Shown here: one piece after another, positions 44,466 through 53,365 of the stretch
Position numbering within the stretch: the first letter of the stretch is position 1
Layout of the letters: every line of letters begins with the position of its first letter
Assembly (NCBI GenBank): GCA_016744995.1
Contig: JADGDG010000001.1
Location: 226,011-290,010, forward strand
Reading direction: 5' to 3'
From: Gammaproteobacteria bacterium
GTDB lineage: Bacteria; Pseudomonadota; Gammaproteobacteria; GRL18
Length of the DNA stretch: 64,000 nt
Program-made: the position numbers and the translations under genes
Notes under the pieces: model-generated
Databases searched by the model: none
The model's input: only the letters and a program-made list of their open reading frames with translations
Told to the model about the DNA's origin: nothing

Positions 44466-45509
44466 ATGATAGATAAAATACTTATTTTAGATGGTATCAG
44501 CGGCATTTCATTAGGAATGGAAATCGCTGATACCTTTACAGATTTAAAAATACAAACAAGCTATGCCAGTGCAAGAAATCTTAAACATAAAAAGCTTAAT
44601 AAGCTGAATAGTGCAATTTATAAATTTATCCACCGTCAAATTTATAAAGAAGATTATTATCGTCACCCCAAAATAACCAATCAAAGCTTAGAACAATTAA
44701 TAAAAAAAACACAAACTAAAACAATATTTGTCATCGGATTTCTCTATCGCTTTTTTGACTTGAAATTTATCCGGCAGCTTAAAGAAAAATATGATTTAAA
44801 AATATATTTATATGATACTGACAGTTGCAACTTATTTAACAATAAACGTGAATTAGTTTATTTTTTTAATCAGGAATTACCGCTTTACAACCATATCTAT
44901 TCTTTTTCAAAAACCACAACAAACTTTATTAATAAAATAAATTCATTAAACGCAAGCTATTTCCCTTTCGGCTCTATCAATATAAAGACTGAAAAACTTA
45001 ACAAGGAACATGATATTTTGTTTGTTGGCAGTGCTGAAATGCGTAGAATATTTTTACTTGAGGAGCTGGTTAATTACAAGTTAAAAGTTTATGGCAGCAA
45101 ATGGAAAAGAAATAACTCAATTATCTCTTCAAAACTCAACAATATTATTGTTGACCAACCAATCTGGAGCAATGTGCTTTATCAGGAAATGTCCCGAAGT
45201 AAGATAATACTTAATATTACTCGCTCTACATTCTATGGAACAGAGACTGGTGTAAACCTTAGAATATTTGAAGCACTCGCTGCGCAAAGCTTTTTATTAA
45301 CCGACTATACACCCGAGCTTACAGAATTATTTAACATTGGTCAGGAAATAGAAACCTATTCATGTGCAGAAGAGTTGAAGGATAAAGTAGACTATTATTT
45401 ACAGCATGATGATAAACGAATAAAAATCGCTCAAAAAGGCTATGAGAAATTTCAAAAAAATTATACATGGAAAAGTCGCATCACCGAATTACTCTCAGAA
45501 CTCCAATAA
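44466..45509 (+). CDS. CgeB-like glycosyltransferase
   Basis: A 347-residue protein resembling the CgeB/Glyco_trans_1_2 group. The C-terminal half has DILFVGSAEMRRIFLLEEL, LKVYGSKWKRN, SKIILNITR, then GVNLRIFEALAAQSFLLTDYTPEL, the family's acidic donor-site motif. The N-terminal half is variable. It starts 6 nt after the SGNH stop and closes the rightward operon, converging with the GNAT gene at 45599. Substrate unknown. Confidence 0.8.
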   Translation: MIDKILILDGISGISLGMEIADTFTDLKIQTSYASARNLKHKKLNKLNSAIYKFIHRQIYKEDYYRHPKITNQSLEQLIKKTQTKTIFVIGFLYRFFDLKFIRQLKEKYDLKIYLYDTDSCNLFNNKRELVYFFNQELPLYNHIYSFSKTTTNFINKINSLNASYFPFGSINIKTEKLNKEHDILFVGSAEMRRIFLLEELVNYKLKVYGSKWKRNNSIISSKLNNIIVDQPIWSNVLYQEMSRSKIILNITRSTFYGTETGVNLRIFEALAAQSFLLTDYTPELTELFNIGQEIETYSCAEELKDKVDYYLQHDDKRIKIAQKGYEKFQKNYTWKSRITELLSELQ

Positions 45510-45598
45510 CATCACTACAGATTAAGTATTTTATCAAGCGATGACATTATGTGCCTTGTTTTAGCCAACAACCTGATTAAGAATAATTTTATGCTAAG

Positions 45599-46486
45599 TC
45601 ACATTTTAAGTAAAAAAAGTTCTGAATAGAGAGGTACTGGATCAATCACCTCAGAATGGTTGGTTTTATACTGGCATGGTATACCCCAGCATACTTTTCT
45701 GCTCATAAACAGGGCTTGATTGTTAAGATAATTCTCATTAATGACCATCTGTTTAACTTTTAAGTGTTTCATTAATTGATGGCGAAAAGATTTCAGGTGC
45801 TGTTGTAAAAATTCACGGTTACTCACCGTATAAACCGTCAACTTCTGATCATTTTTTTGCCCCATAATCAGACAATATTCATCCTTATAAATAATCAGAC
45901 AGTTTTGCTTCTGAAAAACTAAATGATCATTATAAATCTGACAATCCGTGTCAATAATCCTGCGTTGAATCATTTCAGGATCTGTAATGATCTGATATTC
46001 CTGAGATTTGGAAAAGTTTACTAATGAGGGAAATTGATAAATAATTCGCTGACTGGCATTACCATCTTTAAAACCTAACTTATTATAAACCGCATAAGAG
46101 ACTTCATTCGATGAAAAACTGGTCAGGATAATATCTTTATTTTTTATCAAGGGCAGCAACAGTAATATGCTCTGACTGCGATATTCTTTATCAACAATCC
46201 AGCTGCTTAGATTGCACAAGACATGTTCCTGACCATTAATTATCTGATGGCTGTAAATTGTTGACAAAAAACCCACTACTTTTTCATCAGTTTCAAGTAT
46301 CATCCCAGGGGAGAATTCACTTAATTGCCAGTGATTTTTAAACAGGTTTTGCCAATCCTCTCGCCCCGATAAACCATTGCCCAACTGCTGTAACAGAGGA
46401 TAGACTCTATCAAAATCATCTTCGCCAGCTTTGCGGACCCTGGCAGAAGCTTTGGATTGACAGGGAATAGTTTTGTTTAAACTCAT
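45599..46486 (-). CDS. GNAT-fold acetyltransferase-like protein
   Basis: A 295-residue protein with an N-terminal GNAT-like domain: ARVRKAGEDDFDRVYPLLQQL, EKVVGFLSTIY, NLSSWIVDKEYRSQSI at the acetyl-CoA strand, and NEVSYAVYNKLGFKDG at the end of the fold. The C-terminal ~130 residues are unassigned and include LIMGQKNDQKLTVYTVSN. The usual QxxGxG/A loop is not well conserved (RSQSILLLL), so acetyl-CoA use is likely but not certain. Overlaps the GT4 gene by 4 nt. Confidence 0.65.
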   Translation of the reverse strand: MSLNKTIPCQSKASARVRKAGEDDFDRVYPLLQQLGNGLSGREDWQNLFKNHWQLSEFSPGMILETDEKVVGFLSTIYSHQIINGQEHVLCNLSSWIVDKEYRSQSILLLLPLIKNKDIILTSFSSNEVSYAVYNKLGFKDGNASQRIIYQFPSLVNFSKSQEYQIITDPEMIQRRIIDTDCQIYNDHLVFQKQNCLIIYKDEYCLIMGQKNDQKLTVYTVSNREFLQQHLKSFRHQLMKHLKVKQMVINENYLNNQALFMSRKVCWGIPCQYKTNHSEVIDPVPLYSELFLLKM

Positions 46487-47613
46487 TCAGCTCGGTTACT
46501 CAAGATAGAGGTTTTTAAAAAAGGCAGCTCCCAAAAGGATCGTTGTACCGCATCATCCGTAAAATTTTGCTCTAACCACTGCAGATTTTGTTCTTTAGTG
46601 GCCTTAAGCTGAAGCTTATCCTGAGTATAAACATCCCGCATGAGTTGAGCAAGTTTCATCTCATCTCCAACATCAAATAACCATTGATTATTACTGATGA
46701 CTTCTTTAGCACCACCCGCATTGGTAGCAATCACAGGCACTTCAGCAATAATAGCCTCAAGTAATACCATACCAAAAGGCTCTTTATCAGAGCTTAAAAC
46801 AAAACTATTAAAAGCCCGATAATAATTAATCGCATGCGGCACAACTCCAAGGAAAAAAACACGCTCCTCCAGCCGCAGCTGTTTTACTTGTGCTTTTAAC
46901 TCATCCTCAAGCCTTCCCTGTCCGATAATAACTAAAATAGTGTCAGTGAGCTCTGATGCCACTTTAGCAAAAGCAGTAATCAATGTTTTTTGATCTTTAT
47001 CCGGGTGCAGCCGTCCAACATTCGCAAACACATATTTGTCCGCAGCAATGCCCAGAAATTTTCTTGCTTCTGCACTATTGACCTGTCTTGCAACCACCTG
47101 TTTGACATTAACACGATTATACAGGGTTTGTATCTGATCCTGTGGAAATCCAGGCAGAGACGCTCTCATATCATCACTAATGGCATTAGAGACACCGAGC
47201 AGGTAAAGATTTTTTTTGTGATGATTTACAAACCAGCGGCGAGTAAAACGTCTGAACTTACCAAAAGAGTGATTGATGCCAATAACGGGCAGGTTTTTAA
47301 TATTTCGAAGAATATAAGTGGCCTGATAGCGATGCCCTATAGCAAACTCAAAGTCATATTGAGAACAAATTTTTTTAAGCTGCTGAATGGGCTTACGCTT
47401 TAATCCTCGTAAACTTTTTGGAGGATATTCAAGAAAAAGGACTTCATCAGAATCCGTCTGCTGAATCACAGCATCGTTTTTATTGCCAACCAGATAGACG
47501 GTTATGATTTTATAGTCAGTGCCTTTAAATAAACTTGAATATTGTCGAGCCACATCCAGAAAGGGGAAGGTGTAATCATGGCAAAGTTGTAAAACGAATT
47601 TTTGAGCAATCAT
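46483..47613 (-). CDS. GT4-family glycosyltransferase
   Basis: A 376-residue GT-B glycosyltransferase with VFANVGRLHPDKDQKTLITAF at the domain junction and the E-x7-E motif KEPFGMVLLEAII near residue 285. It resembles the GT4 at 39556 in size and layout (both have a QLCHDY/HLQPQC start and a KAL-type mid region), suggesting related acceptors. It lies 63 nt downstream of the second carbamoyltransferase gene, separated from it by a palindromic repeat. Confidence 0.9.
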   Translation of the reverse strand: MIAQKFVLQLCHDYTFPFLDVARQYSSLFKGTDYKIITVYLVGNKNDAVIQQTDSDEVLFLEYPPKSLRGLKRKPIQQLKKICSQYDFEFAIGHRYQATYILRNIKNLPVIGINHSFGKFRRFTRRWFVNHHKKNLYLLGVSNAISDDMRASLPGFPQDQIQTLYNRVNVKQVVARQVNSAEARKFLGIAADKYVFANVGRLHPDKDQKTLITAFAKVASELTDTILVIIGQGRLEDELKAQVKQLRLEERVFFLGVVPHAINYYRAFNSFVLSSDKEPFGMVLLEAIIAEVPVIATNAGGAKEVISNNQWLFDVGDEMKLAQLMRDVYTQDKLQLKATKEQNLQWLEQNFTDDAVQRSFWELPFLKTSILSNRAE

Positions 47614-47616
47614 GAA

Positions 47617-47657
47617 CCCCTCAATTCCCCTTTGGTCTTAATTTAAAGAAAGGGGAA
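47617..47657. repeat. Dispersed CCCCTTT...AAAGGGG palindromic repeat
   Basis: TTCCCCTTT at 47625-47633 pairs with AAAGGGGAA at 47649-47657 around a 15-nt loop, preceded by CCCCTCAA. The same CCCCTC-n-CCCCTTT order recurs inside waaC at 57642. It fills the gap between the carbamoyltransferase and GT4 genes and might attenuate transcription. Confidence 0.55.
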
Positions 47658-47676
47658 GTTAAACCTGTTATATTAT

Positions 47677-49437
47677 TTAGTCACCCGCTTTAGTAACAAG
47701 GATGTCCTGCATGATCAGGTATTGCAGATCAGAACCATAAAACATATTTAATGCATCCTCTGGTGTACAGACAACTGGCTCACCACGACGGTTAAGTGAG
47801 GTGTTTAAGATCACCCCATTGCCCGTCAGCACTTCTACTTCTTTTATTAAAGCATAATAACGAGGATTAATATGCTCTTTAACCGTATGAGCCCTTGCGG
47901 TACCATCTTCATGCACAACTTCCGGTACACGCTCCGCCCAGCCGTCATTCACCTCAAAGGTAAAGGTCATAAAAGGTGCCGGATGATCGGTTTTTAACAT
48001 AAGCGGTGCCACCGTATCCAGCATACTGGGGCAAAAAGGCCGCCAGCGTTCACGAAACTTGATTTGCTCATTAATTCTATCAGCTACCCCTTCAATACTT
48101 GGACAGCCTAAAATACTGCGTCCGCCAAGGGCTCTTGGACCGAACTCCATACGCCCCTGAAACCAGGACACCGGGTTACCATCAGCTAAAATCTGAGCAA
48201 TTTGCTTAGGAACATCATCAATCTGTTGAAACTGAACAGTTTGATCATCTTCCGGTTTATAGCGCTCACAGGCAGAAATGCATTCTTCATTGGTAAATTC
48301 AGGTCCCAGAAAAACATGCTCCATTTTTTCCAGCTCAATGCCTCGTTTAGCAATGGCAAATGATGCCGCACCGATTGCCGTGCCAGCATCAGAAGCAGCA
48401 GGCTGAACAAAGAGCTCTTTGACCTCATCACGGGCAACAATTTTCTGATTCAGTTTAACATTAAGAGCAGAACCACCTGCAAAAGCAATTTTGCCCGTCT
48501 CTTTAATAATATCACCCAGATAATAATCCATGAGTTTTAAGGCCACTTCCTCAAATAACTTCTGAATAGCAGCCGCATAATCAATATAGGGATCATCAAT
48601 TTCATCACCCTGCCGTTTGGGGCCGAGCCAGTCAATTAATTTAGGCGAAAAATAATAGCCCTGGCCATTTTCTTTGTAACGTCGCGTACCGATCACATTA
48701 ATCAAATCAGTATTTACCCGAAAATCCAGACCATCCGCTTTTTCTTCAAGTGTGATCAATCGTGAGAAATCATACTTATCCGGATCACCATAGGGTGCCA
48801 TACCCATAACTTTAAACTCACCATCGAGCATTTCAAAGCCCAGAAACTCGGTTAATGCACCATAGACACCACCTAATGAATCCGGATCATAAAATTCTTT
48901 TATTTTGTGGATCTTGCCATTTTCACCATAGCCAAAAAAAGTCGTGGCATATTCACCCTTACCATCAATGCCCATAATAGCTGTTTTTTCTTTAAAACCG
49001 GAGAGGTGATAGGCACTGCTGGCATGAGCCAGATGGTGTTCAACAGGTTCAAACTGAATATTATCCCAGTTAATACCGACCTGCTCACACATAGTTTTGA
49101 TATAACCGACATAGCGACGATAACGGCGATTACCATTAAACAGAGCATCCAGCGCCCGATCCGGTGCATACCAGTACCGTTTAGCATAATGCCAGCGTGC
49201 GGGAGTGGAGAGATCTATTTCAGCATAGGGTACTGCAACAATATCAATTTGCTCAGCTTTAATGCCGGCATAATCCAGACAAAATTTTGTCGCCTCAAGG
49301 GGCATTTTACCTTTGGCATGCTTATCTCTAAGAAAGCGCTCTTCTTCAGCAGCGGCAACCAGCTTACCATCAATAAAAAGTGCAGCAGAGGGATCATGGT
49401 TAAGAGAGCCTGAAAGCCCAAGAGTGATCAATGGCAC
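47677..49437 (-). CDS. NodU/CmcH-type carbamoyltransferase 2
   Basis: A 586-residue carbamoyltransferase, diverged from the copy at 40784. ITLGLSGSLNHDPSAALF, EEERFLRDKHAKG, EHHLAHASSAYHLSG and GIDGKGEYATTF mark the Kae1-like half; SWFQGRMEFGPRALGGRSIL and NTSLNRRGEPVVCT the YrdC-like half. All active-site His and Asp positions I know for the family seem kept. It has no SxtJ or DUF5989 partner. It probably carbamoylates a sugar added by the adjacent GT4. First gene of a leftward set of three. Confidence 0.92.
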   Translation of the reverse strand: MPLITLGLSGSLNHDPSAALFIDGKLVAAAEEERFLRDKHAKGKMPLEATKFCLDYAGIKAEQIDIVAVPYAEIDLSTPARWHYAKRYWYAPDRALDALFNGNRRYRRYVGYIKTMCEQVGINWDNIQFEPVEHHLAHASSAYHLSGFKEKTAIMGIDGKGEYATTFFGYGENGKIHKIKEFYDPDSLGGVYGALTEFLGFEMLDGEFKVMGMAPYGDPDKYDFSRLITLEEKADGLDFRVNTDLINVIGTRRYKENGQGYYFSPKLIDWLGPKRQGDEIDDPYIDYAAAIQKLFEEVALKLMDYYLGDIIKETGKIAFAGGSALNVKLNQKIVARDEVKELFVQPAASDAGTAIGAASFAIAKRGIELEKMEHVFLGPEFTNEECISACERYKPEDDQTVQFQQIDDVPKQIAQILADGNPVSWFQGRMEFGPRALGGRSILGCPSIEGVADRINEQIKFRERWRPFCPSMLDTVAPLMLKTDHPAPFMTFTFEVNDGWAERVPEVVHEDGTARAHTVKEHINPRYYALIKEVEVLTGNGVILNTSLNRRGEPVVCTPEDALNMFYGSDLQYLIMQDILVTKAGD

Positions 49438-49598
49438 TGAAATTCCTTGTCTAGTCTTGTGTGTAAATAGGCCATTTTAGCAATTATTTATTCAGGAAGT
49501 AATAGCCTTGGCACAAATGCAGCTAATGTTTAAAAAATTCAATGCTATACTTTTGTCTGGAAGGGATGGTTCTTCAAGAATATCGGGCTTAATAATCT

Positions 49599-51656
49599 TT
49601 ATGCCTCATTATCTTCATGACGCATTTTCAGCATCTGTGTTTCAATATTATCAATTAAATGCTGTGCCTCAGCTGCTTCAAGAATACCATCATGCGCCAT
49701 TTTCCAGATCAATGATCGTTGATGATTGAGCAATAACCGTCGGACTGATTTTGACTGCAGCTGGGCAATTAATTTCGGGAACTCAGTATTAAGATGCCGG
49801 GTAAAACTAAAAGCCCGGGTACAATTTTTATCAATCATGGCTTCAACCCCATACCCGGTCTTTTCATCGGGCTGCAATGCTTTAATATGACAACGCATTT
49901 CCTCCTGAGCATTCACAAAACCACGGGCAATATCATAACTTAAAGAAAGATGGGTAAAAAGCCAGCCTTCCATTGAATAACCCATAATTGGAAATCTTTC
50001 GAACCATTTTGGTGGGACAGGCACTTTAAAAATATGCTCCAGGCTGTACCGGGGAGTAATAACTGGGTTATTATCAAGTGCATGCTCAATGGAACGAGAC
50101 AGAGTAAAAGCAGCCTGACGTCCAATATGCCCCTCTTCAAATTGCTTCCAGTAGTCACTGCGTTCAATCTCAAGCAGCCTGCGCATAAATGCCACATTAC
50201 TATCTTCAGAGTTAATCAGAGTACCTCTGGAAACCATTATGCCTGAGTCTGATTCATTCATAATATCAGCCAGGGAATCAAGTTTTATCCGATTAAAAAA
50301 TGGATTGTGGGCCAGTGTTTTAAGAAAGGAAGTCATCTGCACATCAAGTGCCTGCCGTGCTTTTTGAACCGATGCTTCTTTAGCCGGCGGCAGTCTATCC
50401 AGTTTGAGCCGGTGTAATAACCACTCCATTGTAGAACCATTGATCACAATAGTAAGAACAACAATTCCGGCCGTTAAAAAAAGTATTTGTTCACGTAGCT
50501 GTTCATCAATTGCATTATCCTGAGCCAAAGAAAGCGCAAGAGAGAGTGATACCGCACCACGCAGACCTCCCCAGATCAGAACTGTTGCTTTTTTTCGGTT
50601 AATCCCGACACCAATACGCTCCAGCAATGGCATAAGAGTGAGCACAGAAGCTGTACGAATAATGATAAGCAGGATATAGAGTAAACCCAGAGTCAGCCAT
50701 AGTGTCGGTGAATCAAACCTTGTATGGGTCATAATGACAATACCAACGATTAAAAAAATCAGCGTATTTGCCATATAGGTCATCACTTCCCAAAATTGAT
50801 GTAAAAAATGTGAAATTTCTGGAGAAATACGAATACGGCCTACAGTCGAAAACATCAAAGCAAGAGAAACCAGTGCAACTACTCCAGAAACATGCACAAC
50901 TTCTGCAATCATAAAAGTCAGATAAGCCGCTGTAATAGAGAGAGTGATCTCAATCATTGGCTGATTAATCAGTTTACCGATGATCCATAGAACACTCCAT
51001 CCTACGGCTGCACCAATAAACAAACCCGCAGTCACAACCCATAGAAACTCGCCAATCACCGGCAGCATTTTTATTTCTGTTGTGGTGCCCAGAGCAAAGC
51101 CATAAAAAAGTGAGAAAAAAACAATAGCAGTGCCATCATTTAACAAAGATTCTCCTTCAATAAGCGTTTCAAGACGCTTACGAGAACTTTTCTCTTTCAA
51201 TAAAGCAACCACAGCAACCGGATCAGTGGCGCTGATCAGGGCACCAAAAAGTAAAGCAACTCCCATCCCCCATGATAATAGCCAGCTCAAAGCCAGAGCA
51301 CTGAGCAACATTGAAATAATAAGACCCACAATGGCTAAAAGAATAATCTGTGGCGCTATGCGAAAGAACAGATGAGGCTCCATTGAATAAGCCGATTCAA
51401 AAATTAAGGTTGGTAGAAATAAAAATAGAATCAGATGCGGATCAATATGCCCTATCTGTATAAAAACACCACTCAGTAAGGAATCTGTCCCAAATAAACC
51501 CAGTTGATTAGCACCACCGGATAGAATACCGATGAGTAATAAAACAACGGTATAAGGAAGACGGCGATTATGCATCACAATTTTTAGCAGCGCACCAATA
51601 AGCAGAGCAAAAATAACAAAAATAAGAATCAACAGACCACTATTATGCATTTTCAT
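49599..51656 (-). CDS. CPA1-type Na+/H+ antiporter
   Basis: A 685-residue transporter. About 12 membrane helices span the first ~420 residues, with FGALISATDPVAVVALLKE and LIEGESLLNDGTAIVFF giving the ion-binding ATDP and ND motifs of NhaP/CPA1 antiporters, and LIWGGLRGAVSLSLALSL later. A long cytoplasmic C-terminal part (about 260 residues, helical, with no recognised nucleotide-binding domain) follows. It exchanges Na+ or K+ for H+ at the inner membrane. No link to glycan synthesis is evident. Confidence 0.9.
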   Translation of the reverse strand: MKMHNSGLLILIFVIFALLIGALLKIVMHNRRLPYTVVLLLIGILSGGANQLGLFGTDSLLSGVFIQIGHIDPHLILFLFLPTLIFESAYSMEPHLFFRIAPQIILLAIVGLIISMLLSALALSWLLSWGMGVALLFGALISATDPVAVVALLKEKSSRKRLETLIEGESLLNDGTAIVFFSLFYGFALGTTTEIKMLPVIGEFLWVVTAGLFIGAAVGWSVLWIIGKLINQPMIEITLSITAAYLTFMIAEVVHVSGVVALVSLALMFSTVGRIRISPEISHFLHQFWEVMTYMANTLIFLIVGIVIMTHTRFDSPTLWLTLGLLYILLIIIRTASVLTLMPLLERIGVGINRKKATVLIWGGLRGAVSLSLALSLAQDNAIDEQLREQILFLTAGIVVLTIVINGSTMEWLLHRLKLDRLPPAKEASVQKARQALDVQMTSFLKTLAHNPFFNRIKLDSLADIMNESDSGIMVSRGTLINSEDSNVAFMRRLLEIERSDYWKQFEEGHIGRQAAFTLSRSIEHALDNNPVITPRYSLEHIFKVPVPPKWFERFPIMGYSMEGWLFTHLSLSYDIARGFVNAQEEMRCHIKALQPDEKTGYGVEAMIDKNCTRAFSFTRHLNTEFPKLIAQLQSKSVRRLLLNHQRSLIWKMAHDGILEAAEAQHLIDNIETQMLKMRHEDNEA

Positions 51657-51690
51657 TCCCTGCTTATAAAAAATTGAAAATTATGAAGCT

Positions 51691-51882
51691 ATGATTAATT
51701 TATCATATTTCAATACCGACGGCACATCTGATTTTTGGCAAGAAGAGCTAAATAAAATATTCAAATTTACAAAAAAGCATTTAAATGAGTCTTATATGAA
51801 ATCACTTAATGCAGTGCGGGATTTTTTTTCAGAGACTTGCTTAGAACTGGAAGAACAAATACACTATTTAAAGCAGATTTAA
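51691..51882 (+). CDS. Small unknown protein, 63 residues
   Basis: An ORF from ATG 51691, divergent from the antiporter by 34 bp. The protein is soluble, helical and rich in Lys, Glu and Phe (FWQEELNKIFKFTKKHLNESY, ending LEEQIHYLKQI), faintly like a phasin or a coiled-coil protein. No clear ribosome-binding site precedes it. I do not recognise it; its non-overlapping position and following DUF805 gene make it a fair but unproven gene. Confidence 0.45.
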   Translation: MINLSYFNTDGTSDFWQEELNKIFKFTKKHLNESYMKSLNAVRDFFSETCLELEEQIHYLKQI

Positions 51883-51921
51883 CCGCATATAACAGCAATT
51901 TTTTAAAGCAAGGAATATATT

Positions 51922-52488
51922 ATGTCAGAAAAAAATCCATATTCAACCCCCGAAGCCTCACTGGATATAGAGCTGGATGAAAAATACCAACCCAATATTT
52001 TTACATTTAGCGGACGTATTGGGCGTTTAAGATACCTGGCTTATAGCTTCGGTATCAGTATTATATTAATAATAGCAATGTCTGTCGTAATGGGACTCGC
52101 AGCAGTATTTGTTTCTGCTGCTGAAATTAACCAGGAAGGTATGCCTGTTGTGTTTATAGTGATATCTGGAATTTACTATATTCTATCCATCGTTTTTGCT
52201 GTGATGTTTGGCAAGCGTCGTCTTAATGACCTGGATAAAAGCGGCTGGTGGTTTTTATTATTTTTTGTACCGATTGCTAATATCTTTGTCGCTATTTATA
52301 TTCTTTTTTTCTCTGGCTCCGAAGAGACCAACAACTTTGGTGCTGCACCTGTTGAGAACTCAAAAGGTGTCAAAATAGTCGCATTATTTATTCCCCTCCT
52401 GTTTATCCTGGGTGGCATTCTTGCAGCAATCGCGATTCCTGCTTACCAAGATTATGTCGACAGAACAAAGAGCATGCAGGTGCAGTAA
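51922..52488 (+). CDS. DUF805 membrane protein with pilin-like C-terminal tail
   Basis: A 188-residue membrane protein. After a cytoplasmic start, FTFSGRIGRLRYLAYSF opens a DUF805 domain with about three helices and the conserved KRRLNDLDKSGWWFLLFFVPIANI. A fourth helix near the C-terminus reads LGGILAAIAIPAYQDYVDRTK, nearly the mature N-terminus of type IV pilins. A purine-rich AAGGAA precedes the ATG by 8 nt. Function of DUF805 proteins is not established. Confidence 0.85.
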   Translation: MSEKNPYSTPEASLDIELDEKYQPNIFTFSGRIGRLRYLAYSFGISIILIIAMSVVMGLAAVFVSAAEINQEGMPVVFIVISGIYYILSIVFAVMFGKRRLNDLDKSGWWFLLFFVPIANIFVAIYILFFSGSEETNNFGAAPVENSKGVKIVALFIPLLFILGGILAAIAIPAYQDYVDRTKSMQVQ

Positions 52489-52506
52489 AATCAGTGATTT
52501 AGGATT

Positions 52507-52539
52507 ATAGGGAATAGAGCCCGATAGCCTATTCCCTAT
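52507..52539. terminator. Bidirectional hairpin between convergent genes
   Basis: ATAGGGAATAG at 52507-52517 pairs perfectly with CTATTCCCTAT at 52529-52539 across an 11-nt loop. It lies between the convergent DUF805 and InaA-type kinase genes and includes the kinase stop codon (52529-52531). Only short A/T runs flank it, so termination strength is uncertain. Confidence 0.6.
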
Positions 52540-53317
52540 TATGAAAAAATTGCAAAATTTTTCGTATACGTTTTTTATCTTTCTGGCTTAACTTTTGACA
52601 TTGAGCATAGTCTTTGTAAAAAGCCAGTCGCTGTGATTTTGATAATTCATATTTTGCTCGTTTATCCAGACAGGCCAGATCTTTAATGATCCGATACTCT
52701 AAAAAGGGCTTGTACCACTTCATGCCTGAGGGGCAATCAATTAAATAGATTTGCGGAAAATCAGCTTTAAAATCCACCATGATATTACGCCATTTAAAAT
52801 CATTATGGGCAAAATTATGCTGGTGCAGGATCCGAGCGGCACGGGCTACCTGACGACTGACCTGAGCCACCCATTCATTTTTCTGTAAGTATTGCTGATA
52901 CACATCAGCAATATTAGCAAGATCAGAGGTGTTGACCAGTTCTTCGGTAATTAAAATACCTCGTGTTGTGATCCAACCTTGTGTTTCCTGTCCATAGGCA
53001 ACCACTTTAGCAACCGGGATATTTAGCTCTTCAAACCAGAGCAGATTTTGCCACTCGGTTTGTATTTTACTTTGCCCCAGATAGCGCTGAATTTTTTTTC
53101 TGGAAATATTATATTTTTTCAAATAATAATTCTTACCATCAATGGGGACTTTATAAACCTGGCTCAGAGGACTTTTAGTAATAAATTCACCTTCATAGTC
53201 ATAGGCATTATTAAAGTGTTGAAAAAGTTTGCCCAGAGTACTCCCCTGGTATTGTGGAATAATATGCCAGTCAATTTTTTTGTGTCGAAAATAATTTATC
53301 AAAGAATCAAACATCAT
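52529..53317 (-). CDS. InaA/RfaP-type LPS kinase
   Basis: A 262-residue kinase-fold protein. YYLKKYN holds the ATP-binding Lys, HNFAHNDFKWRNIMV (near residue 170) the catalytic Asp and Asn, and IYLIDCPSG the metal-binding Asp. It is of the lipopolysaccharide kinase (InaA/WaaY-like) group that phosphorylates core heptose or Kdo on the cytoplasmic face. It is one of three such genes in a row (52529-55896) at the end of the waa operon. Confidence 0.82.
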   Translation of the reverse strand: MMFDSLINYFRHKKIDWHIIPQYQGSTLGKLFQHFNNAYDYEGEFITKSPLSQVYKVPIDGKNYYLKKYNISRKKIQRYLGQSKIQTEWQNLLWFEELNIPVAKVVAYGQETQGWITTRGILITEELVNTSDLANIADVYQQYLQKNEWVAQVSRQVARAARILHQHNFAHNDFKWRNIMVDFKADFPQIYLIDCPSGMKWYKPFLEYRIIKDLACLDKRAKYELSKSQRLAFYKDYAQCQKLSQKDKKRIRKILQFFHNRE

Positions 53318-53365
53318 TATTATGCAAGAAGTGTATCCAAAGTTATCCGGGAAGACATTCAGATA

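Noticed and set aside
46990..47403. 137-codon plus-strand ORF opposite the GT4 gene
   Set aside because: Shadow of a confidently assigned glycosyltransferase in the opposite frame, with no domain of its own.
48907..49413. 168-codon plus-strand ORF opposite the second carbamoyltransferase
   Set aside because: Lies wholly within a well-supported carbamoyltransferase and shows no family motif.
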